NCBI GenBank assembly: GCA_963721405.1
Contig: CAVRJA010000014.1
Coordinates: forward strand, 186,001-250,000
From: JAFNAG01 sp963721405
Lineage (GTDB): Bacteria; Acidobacteriota; UBA6911
Reading direction: 5' to 3'
DNA: 64,000 nt
The translations under genes were made by a program, and so were the position numbers. Shown here piece after piece: positions 45,218 to 58,631 of this stretch. Within the stretch, counting starts at the first letter, position 1, and each line of letters opens with the position of its first letter. The notes beneath the pieces are model-generated. The model was not told where the DNA came from, searched no databases, and saw only the letters and a list, made by a program, of their open reading frames with translations.

Positions 45218-45505
45218 ATGGGCGATGCTGATCGTGGCGATATTCAAATCGCTGCGCATCTTTGTAAGGGATGCTGTCTCTGTGTCGTGGCTTGTCCGCC
45301 ATCGGTCCTGTCACAGAGTCGTTTTCTGAACCGCCAGGGTTATTACGCGGTTGCCTATTCCGGGACGGGCTGCACCGGATGCGGCATCTGCTTCTACGTT
45401 TGTCCCGAACCTGGGGCGATCACGGTACGCAAGCGAAAGGATGATGCGCCGGGTTCGAACACCGAGCAGGAGCAGGCTGTTGAATCCAGAGGAGGCCGTT
45501 CATGA
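45218..45505 (+). CDS. 2[4Fe-4S] ferredoxin subunit of a 2-oxoacid oxidoreductase (VorD-like)
   Basis: 95 residues from the ATG at 45218, with AGGAGG 6 nt upstream. Two cluster motifs, CKGCCLCVVACP and CTGCGICFYVCP, carry two [4Fe-4S] clusters that take electrons from the thiamine-dependent subunits. A short Pro/Arg/Glu-rich tail follows. First gene of the operon; overlaps the alpha-subunit gene by 4 nt (ATGA). The subunit is the delta chain of KOR/VOR-type enzymes. Confidence 0.88.
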   Translation: MGDADRGDIQIAAHLCKGCCLCVVACPPSVLSQSRFLNRQGYYAVAYSGTGCTGCGICFYVCPEPGAITVRKRKDDAPGSNTEQEQAVESRGGRS

Positions 45506-46546
45506 GGCAATTGATGAAAGGGAACGACGCAATCGTCCACGGGGCGATCCTGGCCGGCTGCACGGCGTACTTCGGATACCCGATCACTCCGGCGAGCGAA
45601 ATTGCCGAGACGGCATCTTCCCTGTTTCCAGAGTCCGGCGGTGTTTTCCTGCAGGCGGAGAGCGAGATTGCTTCGATACAGATGGTGTTCGGGGCGGCTT
45701 CGGCCGGCGCCCGCGTGATGACCGGGTCTTCCGGTCCGGGGATCAGCCTCATGCAGGAAGGGATCTCCTATCTTGCCGGGGCGGAGCTTCCCTGTGTCAT
45801 CGCCGACATCATGCGCGGCGGGCCGGGACTCGGAAACATCGGGCCCGAACAGGGGGATTATTCCCAGATGGTAAAAGGCGGCGGGCACGGCAATTACCAC
45901 AACATCGTTCTGGCTCCCAACAACGTGCAGGAAATGTGCGACCTGACCATCCACGCGTTCGACCTGGCGGATCGCTATCGCAATCCCACCGTCGTGCTTG
46001 CCGACGGCGCTCTCGGACAGATGATGGAGGCTGTTGAGCTGCCGCCTTCCAAGGGCCCCCGCCCGGCGAAGCAGTGGGCGGTTTCGGGCGAGGCTGCGAC
46101 CCGGGGCAACCTGATCACTTCGATCTACCTGCGGCACGAAGAACTGGAGAAGCACAACGAGAAACTGCAGGCCAAGTACCGGATCGTCGAGGAAAAGGAA
46201 ACCATGTGGGAAGATTTCATGACCGACGACGCCGAGTTTCTGCTCGTCGCGTACGGCATCTCGAGCCGTGTTGCCCGGGCAACCGCTGAGGAGGCGCGGC
46301 GACAGGGGAAGAAAGTCGGGCTGCTGCGCCCGATCACATTGTTCCCGTTCCCGACGAAACGCGTTGCGGAGCTGGCCGCGAAAGTAAAGGCCATGTTGGT
46401 AGTGGAACTCAGCTATGGGCAATTCCAGGAGGACGTTCGGTTGGCAGTAAACGGCAAAGTGCCCGTACGGCTGTTGGCGCGCGCTGGCGGGATGATCCCA
46501 ACTGAAGAAGAAGTCCTGACCGCTATTACAAAGATGGAGAACGAGT

Positions 46547-46566
<20 letters not shown>
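45502..46566 (+). CDS. vorB: 2-oxoacid:ferredoxin oxidoreductase alpha subunit (VorB-type)
   Basis: 354 residues, alpha subunit of the branched-chain 2-oxoacid (3-methyl-2-oxobutanoate) type. MKGNDAIVHGAILAGCTAYF opens it, followed by GYPITPASEIAE, GARVMTGSSGPGISLMQEGI, and GNIGPEQGDYSQMVKGGGHG, all typical of VorB/KorA. It binds the pyrimidine half of thiamine diphosphate and helps oxidise the 2-oxoacid to acyl-CoA, giving electrons to ferredoxin. Overlaps the upstream delta gene by 4 nt and the downstream beta-gamma gene by 20 nt. The substrate (branched-chain acid versus 2-oxoglutarate) cannot be settled from sequence. Confidence 0.9.
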
Positions 46567-47965
<1,399 letters not shown>

Positions 47966-48100
47966 TGTCCGACATTCGCCCCAGGGCTGCAAGGCTCCCT
48001 GAGCGGCCGCTCCCGGACCCTTGCGGCCGTTCAGAGCAGATTTTCCGTTGTTGCCTCGGTTTGCCCCGGCAGTCAGGCCCTCCGGAAGAGAAACGCACGC

Positions 48101-49552
48101 ATGAATAGAAACCAGGGAGAGAGACAACCCAGGAGCGAGCCTGCGAAACGTCCAAGGCGGGTGCGTGACCGGAGATCAGTCCCGATGCCGGAACTCGAGC
48201 CGGGCGCGCGCGCGCGCAAGTTCTCGGAAGTTTCCCTTGGCTACACGGCTGAAATGGCGGTAGCCGAAGCGCGGCGCTGCCACCAGTGCAGACCTTCCCA
48301 GGCCAAGTGCATCCCGAATTGCCCGCTCGGCATCAACATCCCCAAATTTGTCGGACACATTGCGTCGGGCAACTTCCGTTCGGCCTATGATTCGCTCAGC
48401 AGAGACAACCTGATGCCGGGCACGTGCGGGAGGATTTGCCCGCAGGAAAGGCAGTGCCAGACGCAATGCAAAGCCGGCATCCAGGGAGATGCGATTGGGA
48501 TCGGCCACCTGGAGCGTTTCGTCGGCGACTGGCATATTGCCCGGGGAAAGTCGGTGTCATTCGATCCGATCCCGGATCATGTGCCCGGAGTGGCCGTCAT
48601 CGGCAGCGGTCCTGCCGGCCTTGCCTGCGCCGCCGACCTCGCCCGCCTTCGCTATTCCATCACCGTTTTTGAACCGCGCCCGAATGCCGGCGGCCTCCTG
48701 ATCCAGGGTACCCCCGAATTCCGTTTGCCCGCCGAAATCGTCCGGGCAGAGGTGGAAAATATACGCCGGATGGGAGTTCGCTTTCAGTATAATGCCGTGC
48801 CCGGCGGTACGTTCTCCCTGCAAAGCCTCCAGGTTGAACAGGGTTTTCGATCGATCTTCCTCGGATTGGACGAGGGAACCCCGCGGATGCCGGACATCCA
48901 CGGAACCGGCCTGAAAGGTATCTTGAGCGCGGATGGGTTCCTGGCCGAGTTCGGCCGGGCGTCGGGTGGACAGGCGGAAGACGGACCGATCCCGTTCGAG
49001 CGTGTTGTGGTGGCCGGAGGCGGCGACAAAGCACTCGATTGCGCGCGCACCGCGCTGCGGATGGGCGCCTCCGAAGTGACGGTCCTCTACCGGCGTTCGC
49101 TCCAGGAACTCCCGGCTCGCCGTCAGTGGACGGAGCATGTTCAGCAGGAGGGCATCCAGTTTCTGTTTCTGTCCGCTCCGGTGCGCCTGGTCGGGGATGA
49201 AGAAAACAGGCTGAAACGGATCGAATGCCTCGAGGTGGAACTGGGAGAGCCGGATGAAGCGGGACGCGCGCGCCCCGTTCCCAAGCACGGCTCAGAGTTC
49301 CAGTTGGCGGCGGACATGCTGGTGGTTGCCTTTGGATGTGACGCCGGGCTTGTGCCCGCACCGTGGATGTCCGGACTCGAGACGGATCAGTACGGGCGGA
49401 TCCTCGTGGATCCGGGCACCCGTCAAACCAGCATGCGAAACGTATTCGCCGGCCGGCGCATCGGGGGGGCGTCGTTGACCGTGGCGATGGGAGAGGGCCG
49501 GGCGGCAGCTCGAGCCATCCACAGGCACATCGCCCTGAGTGCGGGCCTGTGA
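48101..49552 (+). CDS. GltD/NfnB-like NAD(P)H-dependent flavoprotein
   Basis: 483 residues in the family of glutamate synthase small subunits. The N-terminal ferredoxin-like part has CHQCRPSQAKCIPNCP and CGRICPQERQCQTQC, then FAD-binding VAVIGSGPAGLACAADLARL, a NAD-binding GGGDKALDCARTALRMG and VFAGRRIGGAS near the end. It should pass electrons between NAD(P)H and an iron-sulfur partner. Between the VOR genes and PFOR, it may connect ferredoxin with NAD(P)H, as NfnB does, or serve glutamate synthase; no large subunit is nearby. The ATG at 48101 has only a weak ribosome site. Confidence 0.85.
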   Translation: MNRNQGERQPRSEPAKRPRRVRDRRSVPMPELEPGARARKFSEVSLGYTAEMAVAEARRCHQCRPSQAKCIPNCPLGINIPKFVGHIASGNFRSAYDSLSRDNLMPGTCGRICPQERQCQTQCKAGIQGDAIGIGHLERFVGDWHIARGKSVSFDPIPDHVPGVAVIGSGPAGLACAADLARLRYSITVFEPRPNAGGLLIQGTPEFRLPAEIVRAEVENIRRMGVRFQYNAVPGGTFSLQSLQVEQGFRSIFLGLDEGTPRMPDIHGTGLKGILSADGFLAEFGRASGGQAEDGPIPFERVVVAGGGDKALDCARTALRMGASEVTVLYRRSLQELPARRQWTEHVQQEGIQFLFLSAPVRLVGDEENRLKRIECLEVELGEPDEAGRARPVPKHGSEFQLAADMLVVAFGCDAGLVPAPWMSGLETDQYGRILVDPGTRQTSMRNVFAGRRIGGASLTVAMGEGRAAARAIHRHIALSAGL

Positions 49553-49638
49553 TCCGGGCAGTGTCGCTGCAGGAACGCGCCGTTCTCCCATTGCGTAAAA
49601 GTGAATAAATTAGTGGAATTTAATGATAGCCTGACGGG

Positions 49639-49655
49639 TTGGCTGTCACAGCCAA
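49639..49655. promoter_or_regulatory. Palindrome upstream of the PFOR gene
   Basis: Perfect inverted repeat TTGGCTG-TCA-CAGCCAA, 55 nt before the PFOR start codon in an AT-rich 157-bp spacer. Likely operator of a regulator that I cannot identify; it does not match the Rex consensus. Confidence 0.45.
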
Positions 49656-49709
49656 TCAAGAGACACAACCTGGAAGCCATCATATTTTGAATTTGAGGGT
49701 AAAAAAATC

Positions 49710-53294
<3,585 letters not shown>

Positions 53295-53321
53295 GGGACA
53301 AATCCGGTTGGAATGAAGCCG

Positions 53322-53364
53322 CGACCTCCACGACTCCGAAACCCGGGGTCCTGGAGGTCGTTTT
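53322..53364 (+). terminator. Rho-independent terminator after the PFOR gene
   Basis: Arms CGACCTCCA (53322-53330) and TGGAGGTCG (53352-53360) pair perfectly around a 21-nt loop, followed by TTTT and a T-rich tail. It lies 28 bp after the PFOR stop. Confidence 0.8.
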
Positions 53365-53435
53365 CATTTGGGCTGTTCGTGGTTTGCAGCCACACCGTTG
53401 CGATCCTGGATTTCATGTGGCCGCGCCGGGCTATG

Positions 53436-54656
53436 CTACTTCAATCCGAATGCAGCAGCCGCGCGGGCGGCGATATGCCTGCCGATGGCGATTGACGCCG
53501 TGGCGGCCGGAGAGGGCGCATTTAACACGTGGATTGCGTTTGGGGCCTCGATAATCTGGAAATCGTCCACCAGCCGGCCTTCCGGAGTGATCGTCTGCGC
53601 GCGGACGCCGGATCCCCCGGGTTCCAGATCCTCATTGCGAAGATCGGGGACGAGCCTCTGAAGGGCGCGCAGGAACGCGCTCCTGCTCATCGAGCGGTAC
53701 AGCTCGTACACCTCGGTCCGCCAGTATTTCGATCCCATTCGCCAGAATCCGAGACTCGAGATCATCTCGGAAAGATCGCGGACGTTCACATTCAGCAGTC
53801 GGTAGCCTTCGCGCGCGAAGGCCAGGACGGCATTGGGCCCGGCTTCATAGCCTCCGTGGATGCGCTTTGTGAAATGCACCCCGAGAAACGGGAACTGCGG
53901 ATCCGGCACCGGGTAGATGAGCCCCCGCACCATATCGCAGCCGGGGCGCAGCGTGTAGTACTCGCCGCGAAAGGGAACTACGAGGACCTTCGGGTCGATT
54001 CCCATCAGGCGGGCTATGCGGTCTGCGTACAGCCCGCCGCAATTGATCAGGTTGCGCGCGGTAAAGGTCGAAGTGTCCGTGTCGATCCGCAAAGCCCCGG
54101 CCTCGCGCCGGATCGTCCTGACGCGCGCGCCTTTGCAGATTTGCGCGCCCCGCGCGGTCAAACTGGCCGCATAAGCGGCCGCGACTTCGGCAAAATCGAT
54201 GACCGCGGTGCCGGGGGAGTAAAGGGCGCGAATCGCGCGTGCGTGCGGTTCCAGCTCCCGGGCGCGCTCAGGCCCGATGATCTCCAGACCCGGCACGCCG
54301 TTCGCCTTCCCCCGCTCGTACAGTTCCTGCAGCCTCGGCAACTCCTGCTCGGTGACCGCGACGATGACCTTGCCGCACCGGTCGTAGGCCACCTTGTTGG
54401 CGTCGCAGAATTCCATGAGCAGGCGAACGCCCTCGACGCACAGCTTGGCCTTGGCCGATCCGGTCTTGTAGTAGATGCCGGCGTGGACAACGCCGCTGTT
54501 GTGTCCTGTCTGGTGATTCGCCAGCGCGACTTCCTTTTCGAATATGGCCAGGGAATATCCCGGGAATCGCTCCGAAAGCGCCAGCGCTGTGCCGAGCCCG
54601 ACGATGCCGGCCCCGACGATTGCAATGTCAAAGGTCCCACTATTACCTGGAGTCAC
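53436..54656 (-). CDS. lhgO: L-2-hydroxyglutarate oxidase
   Basis: 406 residues of the DAO/LhgO family: the N-terminal Rossmann FAD motif IAIVGAGIVGLGTALALSER, the HQTGHNSGVVHAGIYYKTGS segment typical of LhgO, GAQICKGARVRTIRRE and the closing IHVLNAPSPAATASIAIG. It oxidises L-2-hydroxyglutarate to 2-oxoglutarate, passing electrons to the membrane quinone pool (or O2). A GTG start at 54656 has an AGGGAGAAG site ~5 nt upstream. No partner gene; in some bacteria it removes hydroxyglutarate from a glutarate pathway, but no glutarate genes are visible here. Confidence 0.9.
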   Translation of the reverse strand: MTPGNSGTFDIAIVGAGIVGLGTALALSERFPGYSLAIFEKEVALANHQTGHNSGVVHAGIYYKTGSAKAKLCVEGVRLLMEFCDANKVAYDRCGKVIVAVTEQELPRLQELYERGKANGVPGLEIIGPERARELEPHARAIRALYSPGTAVIDFAEVAAAYAASLTARGAQICKGARVRTIRREAGALRIDTDTSTFTARNLINCGGLYADRIARLMGIDPKVLVVPFRGEYYTLRPGCDMVRGLIYPVPDPQFPFLGVHFTKRIHGGYEAGPNAVLAFAREGYRLLNVNVRDLSEMISSLGFWRMGSKYWRTEVYELYRSMSRSAFLRALQRLVPDLRNEDLEPGGSGVRAQTITPEGRLVDDFQIIEAPNAIHVLNAPSPAATASIAIGRHIAARAAAAFGLK

Positions 54657-54836
54657 GAACTTCTCCCTCTACGACCAATGCCGGGTTCATGGTGTGTTGC
54701 TGGCGGGGTCCCATACTCACTGACATAAACTTGCATATCGACCGTTGGACACCTCTGACCGCCGATGCGACTTGCTGCCGTTCCTTCGGGCCTCATCCAG
54801 TCTTGATGCGCAATAATGTATGACGGTCGTTATAGA

Positions 54837-57005
54837 TCAATTGCGGGAAACGTCCGTCGCCGAAAGCCTCTCCTTGACCCTTTGAGGCGATAACGGAAGC
54901 CTGAACAGCCTCACGCCGGTCGCATCGAAGAGGGCATTCGCGAGCAGTGCCGCCATGCAGGTGACCGTCGGCTCGCCGACACCCTGCGGAGCCAATTCCG
55001 GGTTGTCGATCAGGACCGTGCTTATTTCCGGCAGCCAGGAGAAATGAGTTATTTCATATGAATCGAAATTCCGGTCCTTTACGTCGCCGCCCTTGAAGTG
55101 TATTTCCTCGGTGAGAACGGAACTCAATCCCATGGTGACCTGCCCCTCCATCTGCATCCTGACACCCTCGGGGTTGATGACCTGCCCGCAATCCTGCGCG
55201 ACCGTGACCCGCTTGACCCGGATCTGGCCCGTGCCCTTGTCGACCGCGATTTCAGCCATCGCCGCCAGGTACGTGTTCAGGTAATCCAGCAGAGCCACCC
55301 CATAGCCGCGCCTGCTCGGCGCCTTGGCCGGCTTCCATTTGAAATTGTCGGCCGCGGCCCTGAGGACACGGACCATGCGCTGGTCTGTCAGGTTCTTCAT
55401 GCGGAACTCGACCGGGTCCATCCCTACCTTTGCCGCCATGATGTCGATCTGGGACTCACGGGAGAATATGTTGGTGTTGCTGCCCGGGCCCCTCCAGGCG
55501 CCGGTGCCGAATGGGTGCGGACCCCCTCCGCCGAAGCTCCCGGTCGAAAGGGTCCTCAGATGCGGGACCTCGTAGATCATCTGGGAGCTGCGGTCGCCCG
55601 CGAAGAAGACCTGGTAGTCCCAGAAGACGATCTGGTTGGAACCGTTGAGCCCGGAACTGATCTTCACGAAAGCCGCAGGCCGGAACGTGTCGTAAAAGAA
55701 CTCCTCCTCGCGCGTCCACGCGACCTGGACGGGCGCCCCTGCCAGCCTGGACAGCCGCGCGGCTTCGATGGCCTGCCTGCCTGCGCTTTTCCCCCCGAAC
55801 CCGCCTCCGACATAAGGCGTGATCACGCGCACCTTATCGGTGGTCATGCCGACGGCGCGCGCGATTTCCTCCACGATGCCGAACGGCCTTTGAGTGGAAA
55901 CCCAGACTGTCGCGTCGCCGCTCCCCACCTGGGCCGTGGCAGTGTGGGGCTCCATGGGGGCATGCGCGATGTACGGCGTGAAATAGGTTTCCTCGAATTT
56001 GAGCGACGCCATTTGGCGCCCTCTTTCCAAGTCCCCCTTCTGCTCGATCGTCTGCCCCTGAGAGGCCCGCGAGATGAGATGCTGCAGGATATTGCCGTCG
56101 TCCACATTCGACTCGGGGACCGTGAAATCGGCTTTGATTTGCGACAGGGCCGCCCCGGCGCCATCGGGAGTAGGATGCAGCACGGCAATGAGGTCCCCGT
56201 CCTCGATCACCCTGGCATCCTTGTATTTCCTGGCGGCGGAGACGTCGACGCTCTTCAGCTTTGCGTCAAGTACCGGCGGCCGCAGGACGCGTCCGTACAG
56301 CATGCCGGGGAGCCTTATGTCGCCCGAGTACCTGGCTTTTCCGGTGACTTTTTCGACCCCGTCTTTGCGCGGCAGGGGCTTGCCGCAGACCGTGAAGGCC
56401 GCTGCGCCTTTCAGGTCCGGCTTCTTGTCGAGGTGCCTTTCGATCTGCTTGCCCTTGGCAAGCGCGGAATAAGCTACCCGCGATTTGGCGTTGTTCCGGT
56501 CAACCACAAAACCGTCCTTTGCAACCAGGCGTTCGGCAGGCAGCTTCAGTTCGGCGGCCGCCAGCTGGATCAGCACCTCCCTGGCTTCGGCGCCCGCAGC
56601 TCGCAACGCCGGCCCGAAGTACTTGATGCTGCGGGAACCGTTGGTCCCGCCGTCCCAGGGGCAGAGTCTGGTGTCACCCATGATCATGTCCACGGAATCG
56701 TAAGAGACCTCCAGTTCCTCGGCCAGCATCTGGGCCAGCGCCGTGGTGTTGGCCTGTCCCATTTCGATCTTGCCCGAGTAGCAGGTGACTCGACCGTCCT
56801 CCCCGATTTTCAGGTAGGCGTTGAAGTCGCTCGGGTAGGACCGCTGGCCGCGCGGCTGCTGTTCGAGCTCCAGGGAAAACAGGTCCTCAACCGAAATGGC
56901 CACGAAAATACCTGAGCCGAGCAGTTTCAGGAATTCGCGCCGGTCCAGGGGAGGGTTGGTCGGATTGTCGTTCAGAGCCGATTCGTTGATCTCGTCCTGT
57001 TTCAT
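54837..57005 (-). CDS. Molybdenum hydroxylase large subunit (IorB/xanthine dehydrogenase-like)
   Basis: 722 residues with a Tat-type signal (LDRREFLKLLG, residues ~20-40), so it is exported folded. The aldehyde-oxidase/xanthine-dehydrogenase molybdopterin domain shows GKIEMGQANTTALAQMLAEE, PYVGGGFGGKSAGRQAI, GAWRGPGSN and the active-site Glu region at GVGEPTVTCMA. These enzymes hydroxylate N-heterocycles or aldehydes using a molybdenum cofactor. The ATG overlaps the stop of the [2Fe-2S] gene (TAATG). No FAD gene is beside it, so IorAB-like architecture with electron transfer to a membrane acceptor is likely. The substrate cannot be told. Confidence 0.88.
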   Translation of the reverse strand: MKQDEINESALNDNPTNPPLDRREFLKLLGSGIFVAISVEDLFSLELEQQPRGQRSYPSDFNAYLKIGEDGRVTCYSGKIEMGQANTTALAQMLAEELEVSYDSVDMIMGDTRLCPWDGGTNGSRSIKYFGPALRAAGAEAREVLIQLAAAELKLPAERLVAKDGFVVDRNNAKSRVAYSALAKGKQIERHLDKKPDLKGAAAFTVCGKPLPRKDGVEKVTGKARYSGDIRLPGMLYGRVLRPPVLDAKLKSVDVSAARKYKDARVIEDGDLIAVLHPTPDGAGAALSQIKADFTVPESNVDDGNILQHLISRASQGQTIEQKGDLERGRQMASLKFEETYFTPYIAHAPMEPHTATAQVGSGDATVWVSTQRPFGIVEEIARAVGMTTDKVRVITPYVGGGFGGKSAGRQAIEAARLSRLAGAPVQVAWTREEEFFYDTFRPAAFVKISSGLNGSNQIVFWDYQVFFAGDRSSQMIYEVPHLRTLSTGSFGGGGPHPFGTGAWRGPGSNTNIFSRESQIDIMAAKVGMDPVEFRMKNLTDQRMVRVLRAAADNFKWKPAKAPSRRGYGVALLDYLNTYLAAMAEIAVDKGTGQIRVKRVTVAQDCGQVINPEGVRMQMEGQVTMGLSSVLTEEIHFKGGDVKDRNFDSYEITHFSWLPEISTVLIDNPELAPQGVGEPTVTCMAALLANALFDATGVRLFRLPLSPQRVKERLSATDVSRN

Positions 57006-57484
57006 TATGCCTTTCCTCCCTTCATTTCCCCGGCGGCGGTTTGAATTGCCTGGACGATGCGCACGTACGAGCTGCAGCGGCACAGGTTGTCCTCCATGGC
57101 ATCGACGATTTCCGCCCTTGTGGGCTTGGGCTTTTTCAACAACAGGGCATATGCGTTGAGGATCATGCCCGAGGTGCAGAAGCCGCATTGGTATGCGACG
57201 CGATCCAGGAAGGCCTTCTGCAGAGGATGGAGTTTCCCGTTCCGGGACAATCCCTCGATTGTGATGACGGACTTCCCCTGAACCTCTTTCATGGGGAGCT
57301 GGCAGGAACGTACAGGCTCGTTGTCGACGAGCACCGTGCAGGCGCCGCACAGGCTCTGGCCGCAGCCGTATTTCGTCCCGGTGAGGCCGAGTTCGGTGCG
57401 CAGAACCCAGAGAAGCATCCTCTCACCGTCAACTGTGAGTTTCACAGGGCTGTCGTTGAGCCTGAATTGGATCGTCTGTTCCAT
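57005..57484 (-). CDS. [2Fe-2S] small subunit of the molybdenum hydroxylase (IorA-like)
   Basis: 159 residues from the ATG at 57484. Plant-type cluster ligands CGCGQSLCGACTVLVDNEPV-type motif (Cys at CGQSLCGAC) in the N-terminal domain, then CGFCTSGMI and CRCSSYV in the C-terminal domain, the usual two [2Fe-2S] sites. It shuttles electrons from the molybdenum subunit encoded just downstream (overlapping by 1 nt). No signal peptide, so it probably travels with the Tat-exported partner. Upstream frame to 57598 is ignored because it has no ribosome site. Confidence 0.9.
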   Translation of the reverse strand: MEQTIQFRLNDSPVKLTVDGERMLLWVLRTELGLTGTKYGCGQSLCGACTVLVDNEPVRSCQLPMKEVQGKSVITIEGLSRNGKLHPLQKAFLDRVAYQCGFCTSGMILNAYALLLKKPKPTRAEIVDAMEDNLCRCSSYVRIVQAIQTAAGEMKGGKA

Positions 57485-57685
57485 AGAAACTCCCTCCACT
57501 CCGCTCTTCGCGGAAAACGCCGTCCGGCGATCAAAAGAAAACGGCCCCATTGTAGCCCCATAGCCCTCCGGATCAAAGAGGGACAGTCCCGGAATCAACC
57601 GTAGGGGGTTGCTTGGAGACCGGGCTGAAGCCCGGGGCCACAGGTTTCAGCATAATGGGGTTTTTGCCGCACCCGCGGGAGAATT

Positions 57686-57709
57686 GAGGGACACCGGTGA
57701 CTGTCCCTC
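57686..57709. terminator. Hairpin at the end of the S9 peptidase gene
   Basis: Arms GAGGGACA (57686-57693) and TGTCCCTC (57702-57709) with an 8-nt loop, 5 bp from the stop of the minus-strand S9 gene. A second small palindrome, CCGGGCTGAAGCCCGG, lies nearby at 57622-57637. No T-run follows, so termination may need Rho. Confidence 0.5.
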
Positions 57710-57713
57710 TCAC

Positions 57714-58631
57714 TTACCGGGCGGTCTTCAGGTAGGCGTCGAGCCAGGCACGCTCGTTCAGCATTCGATGCACCTGGTTCCAGTGGCCTGCGATTCCGTG
57801 CGGCTGGCCGGCATACTGGATGATCTTCGCCGGCACTCCGTTCTTCTTGAGCGCGAAGTACATCTGCTCCCCCTCCTCGAACGGCACACGGTGGTCCACC
57901 TCGCCGTGGATGAAGAGCGTGGCCGCCTTGACGCGGTTGGCATGGGTCAGAGGCGACTGCCGGATCATGATCTCGCGCGCCTTCGGGTCCCAGGGCGCGC
58001 CATAGAACTCGGTCTCCTTGGTGCGGGCAATGTCGGCGAGCCCATAGTCGCTGATCCAGTTGGAAATTCCCGCCCCCGGGCAGGCGGCCGCAAAGCGTTC
58101 GGGGTACTGAGTGATGAGCCAGTTGCTCATGAAACCTCCATAGGAGTGCCCTATGGTCGCAACGTGTCCGGCGTCCACGGGAAAGTTCTTGATGACGTAA
58201 TCCACTCCCGCCATGACGTCCTGCCCGTCCTTAGTGCCCCAGGCGCCCCAGGTCGCCCAGAGAAATTTCTCGCCGTAGCCTGTGGAGCTCCGGAAATTCA
58301 CCTGGAGAACGAAATATCCGTTTGCGGCGAAGTACTGGCTCTTGAAATCGAATCCGTATCCCACCGCGCTGTGCGGGCCCCCATGATTGCTGACGATCAG
58401 CGGATATGGTCCGCCGTCGCGGCGGTAGCCGTTAGGAACCAGCAGCCAACCCTCGACGGGCGTGCCGTCGGCACTCTTGAACTGCAGGCGCTCCGCGCTG
58501 CTGAGCGCGACGCTCTTCAGAAACGGATCGAAGATGTGCGTGAGCTGCCTCTCCCCGGTGCCGTCGATGTTCGCCACCGAGATCTCCGATGGCGCCTCGA
58601 AACGGCCGACGGTAAAGGCCATCTTTGCCAT
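57714..58631 (-). CDS. S9 peptidase, C-terminal catalytic part (frameshift near 58730)
   Basis: Alpha/beta hydrolase of an S9 (dipeptidyl aminopeptidase/acylaminoacyl-peptidase) enzyme. Nucleophile Ser in GHSYGGFMS, Asp in HGEVDHRVPF and His in QPHGIAGH are all present. The frame extends to about 58730 without an ATG (THLFRVAPTGGPVEQVTRGE), where it joins the propeller part of 58432-59895. A C5 run at 58730-58734 separates the two frames; one base less would make a single ~727-residue enzyme. Read as one gene it would be a normal secreted S9 peptidase. Confidence 0.82.
   Translation of the reverse strand: MAKMAFTVGRFEAPSEISVANIDGTGERQLTHIFDPFLKSVALSSAERLQFKSADGTPVEGWLLVPNGYRRDGGPYPLIVSNHGGPHSAVGYGFDFKSQYFAANGYFVLQVNFRSSTGYGEKFLWATWGAWGTKDGQDVMAGVDYVIKNFPVDAGHVATIGHSYGGFMSNWLITQYPERFAAACPGAGISNWISDYGLADIARTKETEFYGAPWDPKAREIMIRQSPLTHANRVKAATLFIHGEVDHRVPFEEGEQMYFALKKNGVPAKIIQYAGQPHGIAGHWNQVHRMLNERAWLDAYLKTAR

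Noticed and set aside
49639..49655. Rex (NADH) operator before PFOR
   Set aside because: The dyad TTGGCTG/CAGCCAA does not fit the TTGTGAA/TTCACAA-like Rex pattern.
55098..56915. Long plus-strand open frame opposite the molybdenum hydroxylase gene
   Set aside because: It is antisense to a well-supported gene, has no domain, and reflects high GC at the third codon position.
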